Source: Arthrobacter sp. 9AX | Lineage (GTDB): Bacteria; Actinomycetota; Actinomycetes; Actinomycetales; Micrococcaceae | DNA length: 64,000 bases | NCBI RefSeq assembly: GCF_902506095.1 | Contig: NZ_LR733293.1 | Location: 4,197,476-4,261,475 of the forward strand | Direction: 5' to 3' | Shown: positions 35,132 through 43,733 of the stretch, piece by piece | Numbering within the stretch: position 1 is the stretch's first letter | How the letters are laid out: every line of letters begins with the position of its first letter | Made by a program: the position numbers and the translations under genes | Notes under the pieces: generated by a model | What the model was told of the DNA's origin: nothing | Databases searched by the model: none | The model's input: only the letters and a program-made list of their open reading frames with translations

Positions 35132-35546
35132 GGTGCTGGCGTCGCGCAGCTTCCGTGGGCCGGCTGCCGAGGACGCCATTGAGTCGGTCCACAACAACCT
35201 GGACAGTCTCTGGCTCGACGTTCCATTTGTGCAGGACATGGACCAGATGACTTTTACGACAGCGGTCATCGAGTCCGCGTCCAACATCGTCCAGCACGCG
35301 GAGCCGGCGGGGCCGGACCAGGTGGAGCTGGGCGTGGACATCACCGTCCAGCCCACGCTGCTGCAGGCCCGGGTCAGCGCCTACCACGCCAAACCGCCGT
35401 TTGGGCCGATGGAGCCGGCGACGCCCGGCGAGGACGCCGAGTCCGGCCGGGGCCTGGCGCTGATCCAGGCACTGGTCACCACGGTCACGTTCGAGCGGCA
35501 GGACGGCACCAACACCTGGGTGCTGTCCCGGACGTCGCAGGCCTAG
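35124..35546 (+). CDS. RsbW-like anti-sigma ATPase
   Basis: A 140-residue GHKL ATPase. The N box AVIESASNIVQHA (about 50-62) holds the Mg-binding Asn, and ESGRGLALIQALV (about 111-123) is the G box. It is a serine-kinase/anti-sigma partner of the STAS protein. ATG 35124 (MTEVLASRSF) overlaps the STAS stop; an upstream extension would duplicate STAS coding. No sigma factor gene is adjacent, so its target may be elsewhere or may be the synthase itself. A hairpin follows at 35552. Confidence 0.88.
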   Translation: MTEVLASRSFRGPAAEDAIESVHNNLDSLWLDVPFVQDMDQMTFTTAVIESASNIVQHAEPAGPDQVELGVDITVQPTLLQARVSAYHAKPPFGPMEPATPGEDAESGRGLALIQALVTTVTFERQDGTNTWVLSRTSQA

Positions 35547-35551
35547 CCCTT

Positions 35552-35612
35552 AGGTTTTTGTCCAGATATGCAGGCCTCCGGGGCGCTCCCGTTCGCATAC
35601 TTGGACAAACCT
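35552..35612. repeat. TTGTCCA/TGGACAA hairpin element, copy A
   Basis: Outer arms AGGTTTTTGTCCA and TGGACAAACCT, inner words TATGC and GCATA, GC-rich loop. It lies between convergent genes (ATPase and histidine kinase). A second element of the same design lies at 58524, also between convergent genes. Probably a bidirectional terminator that also spreads as a repeat. Confidence 0.65.
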
Positions 35613-35619
35613 CCAGAGG

Positions 35620-36867
35620 TCAGGGCCCGCCCGGGAACCATACCGACACCGTCACCCCGCCGCCGGGGGTATCGCCAATGGAGAGCTCACCGCCGTGCGC
35701 CTGGGCGATCCTGCGGCAGGTGGCCAGGCCAAGCCCCGTTCCGGGGCCGTCACCGGGCCGGTGGAGCCGCACCAGCGGTTCCACCGCCTTCCGTCGCTCG
35801 GACGGCAGGATGCCCTTGCCGTTGTCCACCACCTGTACGGTCATGCCCTGCACCCCGGGCTTTGCCCTGACAATGACCCGCAACACCTGGCCGGGGTTCT
35901 GGTAGTTCAGGGAGTTCCCCAGCAGGTTCTGCAGCAGGGTCCGCAACTGGGACCGGTCCGCGAAGACCTCCGCGTCCTCGCACAGGATTCCACTGGCCAG
36001 GCCCAGGTCAACACCCAGGTCCTGGGCGGCCTCCGCTGCCACGGCCAGCAACGACAGCCGTTCACGGTGGAGCTTTCCGTCTGCCCGGGAGTAGTCCAGC
36101 ACGTCGTCCAGGGTGGCCAGCATGCGCCGGCCGCCGCTGCCGATGTGGCCCAGATAGCCGGCGGACGGATGGTCCGGCTGGATGTCCGGATCGTCCTCGG
36201 CCAGCTCCACGTAGCCCAGGATGGCGGTCAGCGGCGACCGGAGGTCATGGCTGACGCGGCCGGCGAACTCTGCCAGCATGGCGTTACTGCGCTGCAGCTC
36301 GGCCAGGGCATCGTTGAGCTGCAGGGTGCGGTGCTGCAACTCCAGGAGCTCCACGACCTGCCGGGCCAGCACTTCAACCAGGCTGATCTGCTCCAGGGTT
36401 GGCAATTCGGGACGGTTGGAGAAGACGCACAGGGACCCGAGCACCAGCCCGGAGGCGGTCTGCAGCGGGACGGAAGCGTAGAACCGGACGTCGGCTATCT
36501 CACCGGTCACAAACGGGTTCGCTGCGAAACGGGGGTCCTCGGATGCGTCCCGGACTACGGTGGTCCCGCCGGTCAAAAAGACTGCGGCGCACATCGAGTC
36601 CTCGCGGGAGCAGGCCCCCGGGTCGATGCCGGAGGCTGCTATCTGCAGCTGCTGGTCCGACGTAATGATGTTGACCACGCTGTACGGTACGCCGCACAAC
36701 GAGGCGGCCAGCCGCACCAGGTTCTGCAGTGAGCCCCTTGCCTGGGCGTCTCTTAGTGCCGGCGCCTCGCCGGCGGTAGCAGGTATCAGCCCGTATTCCC
36801 GCAGCCCAAACTCGCGCGCGGCGTCCTGATCGGTCAGCATTTGCATAGCCGTCCCGTCCCTATTCAT
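35620..36867 (-). CDS. GAF-domain sensor histidine kinase
   Basis: A 415-residue soluble kinase. The GAF domain is at about 45-175 (CGVPYSVVNIITSDQQLQ, later GSLCVFSNRP), a helical linker at 176-200, the H box FAGRVSHDLRSPLTAI with phospho-His207, the N box NLLGNSLNY, and G boxes DNGKGI and GTGLGLATC. No membrane span, so it senses a cytoplasmic or redox signal through GAF. It is convergent with the STAS/ATPase genes and may phosphorylate the receiver of the PP2C protein. The pairing is inferred from proximity. Confidence 0.9.
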   Translation of the reverse strand: MNRDGTAMQMLTDQDAAREFGLREYGLIPATAGEAPALRDAQARGSLQNLVRLAASLCGVPYSVVNIITSDQQLQIAASGIDPGACSREDSMCAAVFLTGGTTVVRDASEDPRFAANPFVTGEIADVRFYASVPLQTASGLVLGSLCVFSNRPELPTLEQISLVEVLARQVVELLELQHRTLQLNDALAELQRSNAMLAEFAGRVSHDLRSPLTAILGYVELAEDDPDIQPDHPSAGYLGHIGSGGRRMLATLDDVLDYSRADGKLHRERLSLLAVAAEAAQDLGVDLGLASGILCEDAEVFADRSQLRTLLQNLLGNSLNYQNPGQVLRVIVRAKPGVQGMTVQVVDNGKGILPSERRKAVEPLVRLHRPGDGPGTGLGLATCRRIAQAHGGELSIGDTPGGGVTVSVWFPGGP

Positions 36868-36999
36868 TTTGTTCCCCCAGTAAAAACTGGTTGAGCCTGC
36901 GGCTCTCCCGCGATAATACCGGCTTGGCTCCGCCGCTGCTGTAGTCTCTTGACACCATCGGCAAGGTCCACTTCAATATTACGTATGCTGAAATAACAG

Positions 37000-37014
37000 T
37001 TCCATGATGCGGAA
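37000..37014. promoter_or_regulatory. IclR-type operator candidate upstream of uraD
   Basis: TTCCATGATGCGGAA, an inverted repeat TTCC-N7-GGAA, differing in three central bases from the hyi site. A TTGACA at 36952 could be a -35 element; the -10 match is weak. It lies about 100 bases before uraD. Confidence 0.5.
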
Positions 37015-37112
37015 GCCTCGCCTGCGCAATGCGTCGGTCGGGCGCCGGAAGTCCGGCCTCCGCATAGCCGTCGCCATGGATGCCAGCATTTGTTACCGAG
37101 GAAGCAGCCAGC

Positions 37113-37610
37113 ATGAAGCTTGCCGAATTCAACACTGCGGACCCCGCACGGGCCGCGGAAACCCTCAAGCCCTGCATCGACGTCCAGCGCTGGGTGGACA
37201 CTGTGGTGGCCGCCCGGCCCTTCCCTTCCAGGGATGCGCTGCTGGACTTCGCCGCCGAAGCCGCCCGTCCGTTTTCTCCCGCCGAGGTTGAGTCCGCCAT
37301 GGCGCACCACCCCAGGATCGGGGAACGTCCGACGGCGGCCACCACAGAAGCGTCCATGTCCCGTTCCGAGCAGACCGGCGTGGACCCCGCGGACACTGGT
37401 GTGGCGCAGGCCTTGGCGCAGGGCAACAGGGACTACGAGGAAAAGTTCGGCCGGGTCTTCCTGATCCGCGCCGCGGGACGCACGGCCCCGGAAATCCTGC
37501 AGGCCTTGAACGAACGGCTGGCCAACTCCCCCGCCGACGAAGACACCATTGTGGCCGGCCAGCTGCGTGAGATCGCCGTTCTGCGGCTTGAAGGACTGAT
37601 CAGCGAATGA
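37113..37610 (+). CDS. uraD: 2-oxo-4-hydroxy-4-carboxy-5-ureidoimidazoline (OHCU) decarboxylase
   Basis: A 165-residue all-helical protein. The catalytic motif AHHPRIGER is at about 66-74 (His and downstream Glu/Arg), and the FGRVFLIRAAGR segment is near 109-120. It decarboxylates OHCU to (S)-allantoin, the last step of urate breakdown. ATG 37113 (MKLAEFNTADP) has GAAGC-type spacing; the longer frame adds residues without family match. ATGA overlap with uraH. The shared operator ties it to the allantoin/glyoxylate operon at 20 kb. Urate oxidase is not in the window. Confidence 0.93.
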   Translation: MKLAEFNTADPARAAETLKPCIDVQRWVDTVVAARPFPSRDALLDFAAEAARPFSPAEVESAMAHHPRIGERPTAATTEASMSRSEQTGVDPADTGVAQALAQGNRDYEEKFGRVFLIRAAGRTAPEILQALNERLANSPADEDTIVAGQLREIAVLRLEGLISE

Positions 37611-37945
37611 GCGTTTCCCACGTCACCACCCACATCCTTGACACAGGCGCCGGACGCCCGGCGGCGGGGGTCGCCGTCGTGCTTTACAAAAACGACGCCG
37701 GCACCTGGCAGAAGCTGGCGGGCTCCACCACTGACGCGGACGGCCGGGCGAAGGACCTGGGGCCGGAGCAGCTGGAGCCGGGCCACTACAAGCTCAACTT
37801 CGCCACCGGAAGCTACTACGCCGGCCTGCAGACCGCCACGTTCTTTCCCGAGGTGGACCTGGTGTTCGAAGTCACCGGCACCGAGCACTATCACGTTCCG
37901 CTGCTGCTCAGCCCCTTCGCATACTCCACGTACCGCGGCAGCTGA
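37607..37945 (+). CDS. uraH: 5-hydroxyisourate hydrolase (transthyretin-like)
   Basis: A 112-residue HIU hydrolase. The N-terminal VTTHILDTGAGRPAAGV gives the catalytic His, and the hallmark C-terminal YRGS tetrapeptide is present, with YHVPLLLSPFAYSTYRGS. It converts 5-hydroxyisourate to OHCU, the substrate of the upstream uraD product. The gene overlaps uraD by four bases. A long hairpin (37950) ends the operon. Confidence 0.95.
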   Translation: MSVSHVTTHILDTGAGRPAAGVAVVLYKNDAGTWQKLAGSTTDADGRAKDLGPEQLEPGHYKLNFATGSYYAGLQTATFFPEVDLVFEVTGTEHYHVPLLLSPFAYSTYRGS

Positions 37946-37949
37946 CCCC

Positions 37950-38026
37950 CGTTGCGCTATCACTTACGGTTCCCATTCCGGGGGCGGGTCCAAGGGGGCC
38001 TCGCAGCCGTAAGTGAAGGGGCAACG
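37950..38026. terminator. long hairpin after uraH
   Basis: Arms CGTTGC..TCACTTACGG and CCGTAAGTGA..GCAACG (20 bases each with a small internal mismatch) around a 37-base GC-rich loop. It begins four bases after the uraH stop. Confidence 0.6.
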
Positions 38027-38047
38027 GCGGAAATGTAGGCTTGATGC

Positions 38048-38362
38048 ATGCCTTCTGAACAACCCGCCGCCGAGCGCCGCGAGGTCACCGTCCGCCGCGC
38101 ACCCAAATTTGTGCCATTCCTGATCCTGGGCGCACTGGTGGGCGTGGCGGTGGCGGCCGCCGTGGCCTACGGCCTCCCCGCGACCCCGGACTTCGACGCC
38201 GGCTCGGTGTTCGGGTTCTTTATGGTGCTGTTCGCCGGCGCGGGCGCAATCCTGGGCGCAGGGCTGGCGCTGGTCCTGGACCGCCGGAGCGTCAAGCGGC
38301 AGCAGCGGGCCGTGGTGGAAGCGGTTCCCGATTCGGAGCCTGATCCGGAGAATGGGCAGTAG
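38048..38362 (+). CDS. two-span membrane protein of unknown function
   Basis: A 104-residue protein. A basic N-terminus is followed by two hydrophobic helices (about 22-45 and 55-78), then a charged C-terminal tail ending in acidic residues. Small proteins of this kind commonly precede purF in Arthrobacter relatives, but no function is known. It lies between the uraH hairpin and purF, 58 bases before the latter. Confidence 0.75.
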   Translation: MPSEQPAAERREVTVRRAPKFVPFLILGALVGVAVAAAVAYGLPATPDFDAGSVFGFFMVLFAGAGAILGAGLALVLDRRSVKRQQRAVVEAVPDSEPDPENGQ

Positions 38363-38420
38363 GCCGGTCACAAACGGGCGGCCGGAAAAGCTCTAGCGCA
38401 TATCGTGAGATAATCGACCA

Positions 38421-40094
38421 GTGGCACGCGGCGATGGAAAACTTTCTCATGATCTTCTCCCTGGCGAAAAGGGCCCTCAGGACGCTTGTGGCGTTTTTGG
38501 GGTCTGGGCACCAGGTGAAGAAGTAGCAAAACTTACCTACTACGGGCTGTATGCACTGCAGCACCGCGGTCAGGAGTCGGCTGGTATAGCCACCAGCGAC
38601 GGCAAACGGATCAACGTCTATAAGGACATGGGGCTCGTCTCCCAAGTCTTCGACGAGACCACCCTGAACACCCTCACCGGACACCTCGCCGTGGGGCACT
38701 GCCGCTACTCCACCACCGGAGCCAGCCACTGGGCCAACGCCCAGCCCACGCTCGGCGCTACCAGCACCGGCACCGTGGCCCTGGCGCACAACGGCAACCT
38801 CACCAACACGGCCGAGCTCAACGCCATGATCCAGGAACGCAACGGCGGCCAGCTCACCGGCGAAATGAAGCAGGGCAACACCTCGGACACCGCCCTGGTC
38901 ACTGCACTGCTGGAGGGCGAGCCCGGCAAGACCCTCGAAGAAACGGCCATCGAGCTGCTGCCCAAGATCAAGGGCGGCTTTTGCTTCGTCTTTATGGATG
39001 AGGGCACCCTCTACGCGGCGCGCGACACCTACGGCATCCGCCCGCTGGTCCTGGGCCGGCTGGAACGCGGCTGGGTTGTTGCCTCCGAGCAGTCCGCCCT
39101 CGCCACCGTGGGCGCCAGCTTCATCCGCGAGATCGAGCCCGGCGAGTTCATCGCCATCGACGAGCAGGGCGTGCGGTCCCAGCGTTTCGCCGAGCCGACG
39201 CCGGCCGGTTGCGTTTTCGAGTACGTCTACCTTGCACGTCCGGACGCCGCCATCGCCGGCCGTTCCGTTTACGAGTCCCGCGTGGAGATGGGCCGCCAGT
39301 TGGCCCGCGAAAACACCCAAGTGGCGGACATAGTGATTCCGGTGCCGGAATCCGGCACCCCTGCGGCGGTGGGCTACGCCGAAGAATCCGGCATCCCGTT
39401 CGCGCACGGGTTCGTCAAGAACTCCTACGTTGGGCGTACCTTCATCCAGCCCTCGCAGACGCTGCGCCAGCTGGGCATCCGGCTCAAGCTCAACGCCTTG
39501 GAGTCCGTCATCCGCGGCAAGCGTGTGGTGGTGGTGGATGACTCGATCGTCCGCGGCAACACCCAGCGCGCCATCGTCCGGATGCTCCGTGAAGCCGGCG
39601 CCGCCGCGGTCCACGTCAAGATCTCGTCCCCGCCGGTGCAGTGGCCTTGCTTCTACGGCATCGATTTCGCCTCCCGCGCCGAGCTGATCGCGAACGGCGC
39701 CACCATCGAAGAGATCTCCCAGGCCATCGGCGCAGACTCGCTGGCCTACATCTCCGAGGACGGCATGATCGGCGCCACCCGCCAGCCGCGCGAACGCCTC
39801 TGCACCGCGTGCTTCACGGGCAAGTACCCCATCGAACTTCCGGGCTCGGACAAACTGGGCAAGAACCTCCTGGAGCGCACCGACCTCGGCGGGCTCACGC
39901 CGTCGCCGTCCGCCCTTCCGGGAGAGACCGCCGCACTGGCCGTGGACTCCGAGGAGGACCCGGCAGAAAAAGCGGGCGCCACCGGATGCGACCCCGGACC
40001 GGACTCCGAATTCGAGAACCTGCTGACCGAAGCCGACCTTGTGCCAGACGTGCACGCCGCCACCACCGGTGCTGACAAGAAAGAGTCCGTATGA
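38421..40094 (+). CDS. purF: amidophosphoribosyltransferase
   Basis: A 557-residue two-domain enzyme. A short propeptide precedes the Ntn nucleophile Cys23 (DACGVFG). The glutaminase domain runs to about 270, and the PRPP loop VVVDDSIVRGNT is near 370-381. Conserved Cys residues late in the sequence (RLCTACFTGKYP) suit an Fe-S cluster. It catalyses the first step of purine synthesis, PRPP plus glutamine to phosphoribosylamine. GTG 38421 is the likely start. The last 60 residues are an acidic extension. ATGA overlap with purM. Confidence 0.96.
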   Translation: MARGDGKLSHDLLPGEKGPQDACGVFGVWAPGEEVAKLTYYGLYALQHRGQESAGIATSDGKRINVYKDMGLVSQVFDETTLNTLTGHLAVGHCRYSTTGASHWANAQPTLGATSTGTVALAHNGNLTNTAELNAMIQERNGGQLTGEMKQGNTSDTALVTALLEGEPGKTLEETAIELLPKIKGGFCFVFMDEGTLYAARDTYGIRPLVLGRLERGWVVASEQSALATVGASFIREIEPGEFIAIDEQGVRSQRFAEPTPAGCVFEYVYLARPDAAIAGRSVYESRVEMGRQLARENTQVADIVIPVPESGTPAAVGYAEESGIPFAHGFVKNSYVGRTFIQPSQTLRQLGIRLKLNALESVIRGKRVVVVDDSIVRGNTQRAIVRMLREAGAAAVHVKISSPPVQWPCFYGIDFASRAELIANGATIEEISQAIGADSLAYISEDGMIGATRQPRERLCTACFTGKYPIELPGSDKLGKNLLERTDLGGLTPSPSALPGETAALAVDSEEDPAEKAGATGCDPGPDSEFENLLTEADLVPDVHAATTGADKKESV

Positions 40095-41245
40095 CTTCCG
40101 CTGCCCCCGCCGCAGGCAACTCCGCCAATTCCGGCATCACTTACGCCTCCGCAGGCGTCGATGTTGAAGCCGGCGACCGCGCCGTCGAGCTGATGAAGGG
40201 TGCCGTCAAGGCGACCCACAACTCCTCGGTGATCGGCGGGGTGGGCGGCTTCGCCGGCCTCTATGACGTCTCCCGGCTCCTGACCTACAAGAAGCCGCTG
40301 CTGGCCACGTCAACGGACGGCGTGGGCACCAAGGTGGCCATCGCCCAGGCCATGGACATCCACGACACCATCGGGTTCGACCTCGTGGGCATGGTGGTGG
40401 ACGACATCGTGGTGGTGGGCGCCGAGCCGCTGTACATGACGGACTACATCGCGTGCGGCAAGGTAGTGCCCGAGCGCATCGCCGACATTGTCCGCGGCAT
40501 CGCCGCAGCCTGCTCCGTAGCCGGCACCGCCCTGGTGGGCGGCGAAACCGCCGAGCACCCCGGCCTGCTGGGGGAACACGAGTACGACGTCGCCGGTGCA
40601 GCCACCGGCGTTGTGGAAGCTGACCAGCTGCTGGGCCCGGACCGTGTCCGCGCCGGTGACGTGGTGATCGGCATGGCCTCCTCCGGCCTGCACTCCAACG
40701 GCTACTCCCTGGTCCGGCGCGTGATCAACCACGCCGGCTGGGCCCTGGACCGCCAGGTTTCCGAGCTCGGCCGCACCCTGGGCGAGGAACTCCTCGAGCC
40801 CACCCGCGTCTATGCCGCGGACTGCCTGGACCTGGCGCGCGCCTTCCCCGTCACCGGAACGTCCGCCGTGCACGGCTTCAGCCACGTCACCGGCGGCGGC
40901 CTCGCTGCCAACCTGGCCCGCGTACTGCCCCAGGGCCTCGTGGCCACGGTGGACCGCTCCACCTGGGAATTGCCGGCCATCTTCAAGCTGGTGTCCGAGC
41001 TGGGCAACGTGCCGCTGGCAGACCTGGAGCGCACCCTGAACCTGGGCGTGGGCATGGTGGCCATCGTCTCCGCGGACGCCGCCGATGCCGCGGTATCCCG
41101 CCTCAATGACCGCGGCCTGCCGTCCTGGGTCATGGGCACCGTCACGGAGGACTCGGATTCCATCCTCAAGTCCGGCCCGGACTACGTGCAGGGCGCCAAG
41201 GGTGTGGACGGCGGCGCGGTCCGCCTGGTCAACGCCTACGCCTAA
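40091..41245 (+). CDS. purM: phosphoribosylformylglycinamidine cyclo-ligase (AIR synthetase)
   Basis: A 384-residue PurM. The ATP/substrate motifs STDGVGTKVAIA (about 75-86), DLVGMVVDDIVVVGAEPL and GGETAEHPG are present; GLHSNGYSL and FSHVTGGGLAANLARVLP follow. It closes FGAM to AIR with ATP in purine synthesis, step five. It overlaps purF by four bases, the usual actinobacterial pair. A strong 25-bp hairpin follows ten bases after its stop. Confidence 0.96.
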   Translation: MTSAAPAAGNSANSGITYASAGVDVEAGDRAVELMKGAVKATHNSSVIGGVGGFAGLYDVSRLLTYKKPLLATSTDGVGTKVAIAQAMDIHDTIGFDLVGMVVDDIVVVGAEPLYMTDYIACGKVVPERIADIVRGIAAACSVAGTALVGGETAEHPGLLGEHEYDVAGAATGVVEADQLLGPDRVRAGDVVIGMASSGLHSNGYSLVRRVINHAGWALDRQVSELGRTLGEELLEPTRVYAADCLDLARAFPVTGTSAVHGFSHVTGGGLAANLARVLPQGLVATVDRSTWELPAIFKLVSELGNVPLADLERTLNLGVGMVAIVSADAADAAVSRLNDRGLPSWVMGTVTEDSDSILKSGPDYVQGAKGVDGGAVRLVNAYA

Positions 41246-41254
41246 TCTCTTCAC

Positions 41255-41310
41255 CGAGTGCTCCGTTACTGCCGTTTTGAAGCGTCAAAAGGGCAGTAAC
41301 GGAGCACTCG
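41255..41310. terminator. strong hairpin after purM
   Basis: Outer arms CGAGTGCTCCGTTACTGCC / GGCAGTAACGGAGCACTCG pair perfectly over 19 bp; after one G-G mismatch, TTTTGA / TCAAAA closes an AGCG tetraloop. It is the most stable hairpin seen in the window and lacks a U-tract. Confidence 0.75.
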
Positions 41311-41419
41311 ATGCGTTTAACCCCGCAGGACGTCCAGCGGCACCGTCATTTGTGTAAATGCGAATGATTATTGATAGCGTGTAGCTCGCCACGTAATCCT
41401 GCCACGAAACGACGTCCCG

Positions 41420-43213
41420 ATGCCTGCACCCGCCCTCTCCGTGAAGAACCTCGCGCTCTCCCACGCCGGACGCCCGCTGGTACACCCCCTGACATTCGCA
41501 ATCCAAGGTGGCGAAAGTGTGGCACTGCTGGGTGCCTCGGGCACGGGGAAGTCACTGACAGCCTCGGCCCTCACCGGCACTGTCCCGGACGGCATCACAG
41601 CGAGCGGGGACACAGCTTTTGGCCCTGCCCCTGGCGGCCGGCGGACTGTGGCCAGGAATACCGGCGCCACCCTGATCAGCCAGGATCCGCAAACCTCCCT
41701 CAACCCCCTGGTGCCGGTAGGCCGGCAGCTGATGATCCCGCTGCGCCGGTCGGTACTGAACCGGTCAGGGCTGGGCCGGGCAGGGCTCAGCCATGCAGAC
41801 GCTTCCCGGGAAGCGGAGCGCCTGCTGTCCCGGGCCGGGTTGGCAAACGCGGCGGAGGTCATGCAGCGCTACACCGGTGAGCTCTCGGGCGGACAGCTGC
41901 AGCGCGTGTGCATCGCCCTGGACGCCGTCACCCGGCAGACAGTCCTGGCCACCCTTGGCGCCTGGGTGTCTGAGGGCCGCAGGAACAAGCCGCGCAGTAA
42001 CGGCGGTGGCAGCATGACCGGAACCCTGGCTGTTGACGGCATCTCCTTCAGGTACCCCAAGCGCAGCCTTCGCGGCCGGCAACCGGCAGACACGCTTCGG
42101 AACGTGACCCTGCGGCTCGCTCCCGGCACAAGCACGGCACTGGTGGGAAGCTCCGGCTCCGGCAAATCCACCCTGGTCCGGGTCATGCTTGCCCTGGCAA
42201 AGCCCGCCACCGGCACCGTCACGCTCTGCGGGAACCCAGTACGGCCCGGTCCGGTCCGCGCCCTCCGCTGGTACCGGCGTGCAGTCCAGTACATCCCCCA
42301 GAACCCGGCCGGCAGCCTCGACCCGCGGATGACCGTGTCGCAGCTGCTCCTGGAACCGCTGCGGCAGCTGCGGGTGGACGGCAACCACCGGCAACTGGCG
42401 TGCGAGGCCCTGGATCGGGTGGAGCTGCCGGCAGCAATGCTGACCCGCCGGCCGGGCGAGCTGTCCGGCGGCCAGAACCAGCGGGTAGCCATCGCCCGCG
42501 CCCTGGCGGTGAAGCCCGCCTACCTGCTTGCTGACGAACCCGTCAGCGGCCTCGACCTGCCACTGCGCGACGCCGTCCTCGAACTGCTGGACCGCCGGGT
42601 GCGCGACGAAGGACTGGGCCTGCTCCTGGTCACCCATGACCTCGGCACCGCCGCCAGGATGTGCGGCACCACTGCTGTCCTGTCCGAAGGCCGCATCGTG
42701 GAACAGGGACCCTCGGAGCGGGTGCTGGCCCACCCGTCCTGCCCGGCCGCCGCCTCCTTGGTGCACGCGGCAGCAGCCATGCACCTTTTTTCATCCGCTG
42801 CCCCGGCGGCCGTCCCCCGGCCTCGAGGTGACCAACGCGGCGCCGCCCATCCTCGCCGGTTTAGTGGTGGCCGCCATCACCGGTCCGTCGGCACAGGGGG
42901 CGGCGCTGGCCGTGGCGGCGGTGAGCTGGGCGCCCCTTGCGGCCCACACCGCTGCCCTGGCCCAGGAGGCGCGTGCGCAGCCGCATGTGCAGATCCTCCC
43001 GGTACTCGGCACCGGAAAGAGATCAGGGGACAGCAAAAGCCCGTTGCCTGCGCCGAACTAACGGCGCGGGCAACGGGCTTCATAACTGAGGTCAGCACCC
43101 GTGATCGGCCCGGATCCGGGTGCCAAAAAAGAAGCGCTGCACTGGTCCCATCCTCAGACCCGGATCCTGAATTGGATCCGTTCGTGCGACGGCGTCACAG
43201 GGCTGCCAGGTAA
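41420..43213 (+). CDS. dipeptide/nickel-type ABC ATPase, two fused domains with a degraded first domain
   Basis: One open frame of 597 codons. Domain 1 (7-175) has Walker A GASGTGKS (38-45), SQDPQTSLNP and LSGGQ (155-159), but then jumps from QRVCIAL to DAVTRQTV: the Walker B segment of about 20 residues is missing and the rest is cut short near residue 190. Domain 2 (200-455) is complete: GSSGSGKS (243-250), LSGGQ (348-352), LLADEP (369-374), VTHD (404-407). ATG 42014 could start it separately. Beyond residue 460 the frame reads non-homologous sequence over a permease remnant. It resembles Opp/Nik-type DppD-DppF ATPases after deletions. Domain 2 may still function; the operon is decayed. Confidence 0.65.
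   Translation: MPAPALSVKNLALSHAGRPLVHPLTFAIQGGESVALLGASGTGKSLTASALTGTVPDGITASGDTAFGPAPGGRRTVARNTGATLISQDPQTSLNPLVPVGRQLMIPLRRSVLNRSGLGRAGLSHADASREAERLLSRAGLANAAEVMQRYTGELSGGQLQRVCIALDAVTRQTVLATLGAWVSEGRRNKPRSNGGGSMTGTLAVDGISFRYPKRSLRGRQPADTLRNVTLRLAPGTSTALVGSSGSGKSTLVRVMLALAKPATGTVTLCGNPVRPGPVRALRWYRRAVQYIPQNPAGSLDPRMTVSQLLLEPLRQLRVDGNHRQLACEALDRVELPAAMLTRRPGELSGGQNQRVAIARALAVKPAYLLADEPVSGLDLPLRDAVLELLDRRVRDEGLGLLLVTHDLGTAARMCGTTAVLSEGRIVEQGPSERVLAHPSCPAAASLVHAAAAMHLFSSAAPAAVPRPRGDQRGAAHPRRFSGGRHHRSVGTGGGAGRGGGELGAPCGPHRCPGPGGACAAACADPPGTRHRKEIRGQQKPVACAELTARATGFITEVSTRDRPGSGCQKRSAALVPSSDPDPELDPFVRRRHRAAR
42810..43061 (+). pseudogene. ABC permease remnant (dipeptide/nickel type)
   Basis: In a frame different from the ATPase, residues LEVTNAAPPILAGLVVAAIT, then GAALAVAAVSWAPLAAHTAAL and QEARAQPHVQILPVLGTG, look like part of the inner-membrane loop of a DppC/NikC permease (the W.P.A..T.AL.QE.. 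segment). It has no start, no full set of helices and ends at 43061 within a terminator stem. It points to deletion of most of the permease genes of this transporter. Confidence 0.5.
43037..43080. terminator. 18-bp terminator-like hairpin
   Basis: Arms AAGCCCGTTGCCTGCGCC and GGCGCGGGCAACGGGCTT pair along their whole length with one G-T wobble around the loop GAACTAAC. It lies at the end of the permease remnant, downstream of the convergent DUF3073 gene. Confidence 0.75.
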
Positions 43214-43234
43214 GGCAACAGCACCTTGCGACAA

Positions 43235-43468
43235 CTAGCCGATCCGACGGGTGTCTACCTCGTCGTCGTCTTCTTCCAAATCATCCGCGTACTTATCCAC
43301 ATAAGCCGAATAGTCCGGCTCAACCGGCTCATTCGCGTAATGGCTCGTGGCACGACTGCTCGGGCCCGTCAGCTCACGCTGAAGTGCCGAATAGTCAGTA
43401 TTCGGGGAGTAGTACTTGATATCCCGAGCCTGCTTGGTAGCTTTTGCCTTTTGACGGCCGCGCCCCAT
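43235..43468 (-). CDS. DUF3073 protein
   Basis: A 77-residue small protein widespread in actinobacteria. It opens MGRGRQKAKATKQARDIKYY, continues with SPNTDYSALQREL and ends in an acidic region (DDLEEDDDEVDTRRIG). The highly basic start and acidic end suggest a nucleic-acid or ribosome contact, but no function is established. ATG 43468 matches the family start, and the upstream 29-codon extension does not. It stands alone between the decayed ABC operon and a divergent membrane protein. Confidence 0.9.
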   Translation of the reverse strand: MGRGRQKAKATKQARDIKYYSPNTDYSALQRELTGPSSRATSHYANEPVEPDYSAYVDKYADDLEEDDDEVDTRRIG

Positions 43469-43733
43469 GGCGTGACCCCCTTTTGTACTTGGACCGGAGG
43501 TGGTCACCTTGGCTATCGGTGAGGCCCCGGAATGTTTGGTCAATTTGTCGTACACCTAGATTACATGCTTTCGACTGCCCCCGCTTGCCAGTTGCGGGCC
43601 CGGCCGGTCGCATGCAGTACCATTCCGGCCCAATCAAGGCCGGAATGCCCCTTATTTCTTCGGTAGAGTCGATGAAGCAACTGCCGGGACCGGCTGGCGG
43701 AACCGGCTGCCCGAGCGGACGAAACGCAGGAGG

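Noticed and set aside
38292-40055. 587-codon minus-strand frame opposite purF
   Set aside because: Antisense of a firmly identified purF; no family resemblance.
41354-41380. AT-rich AATGATTATTGATA-like sequence before the ABC ATPase gene, resembling a Fur/Zur box
   Set aside because: Only a partial palindrome; too weak to call without a motif score, though metal control would suit a nickel/zinc-type importer.
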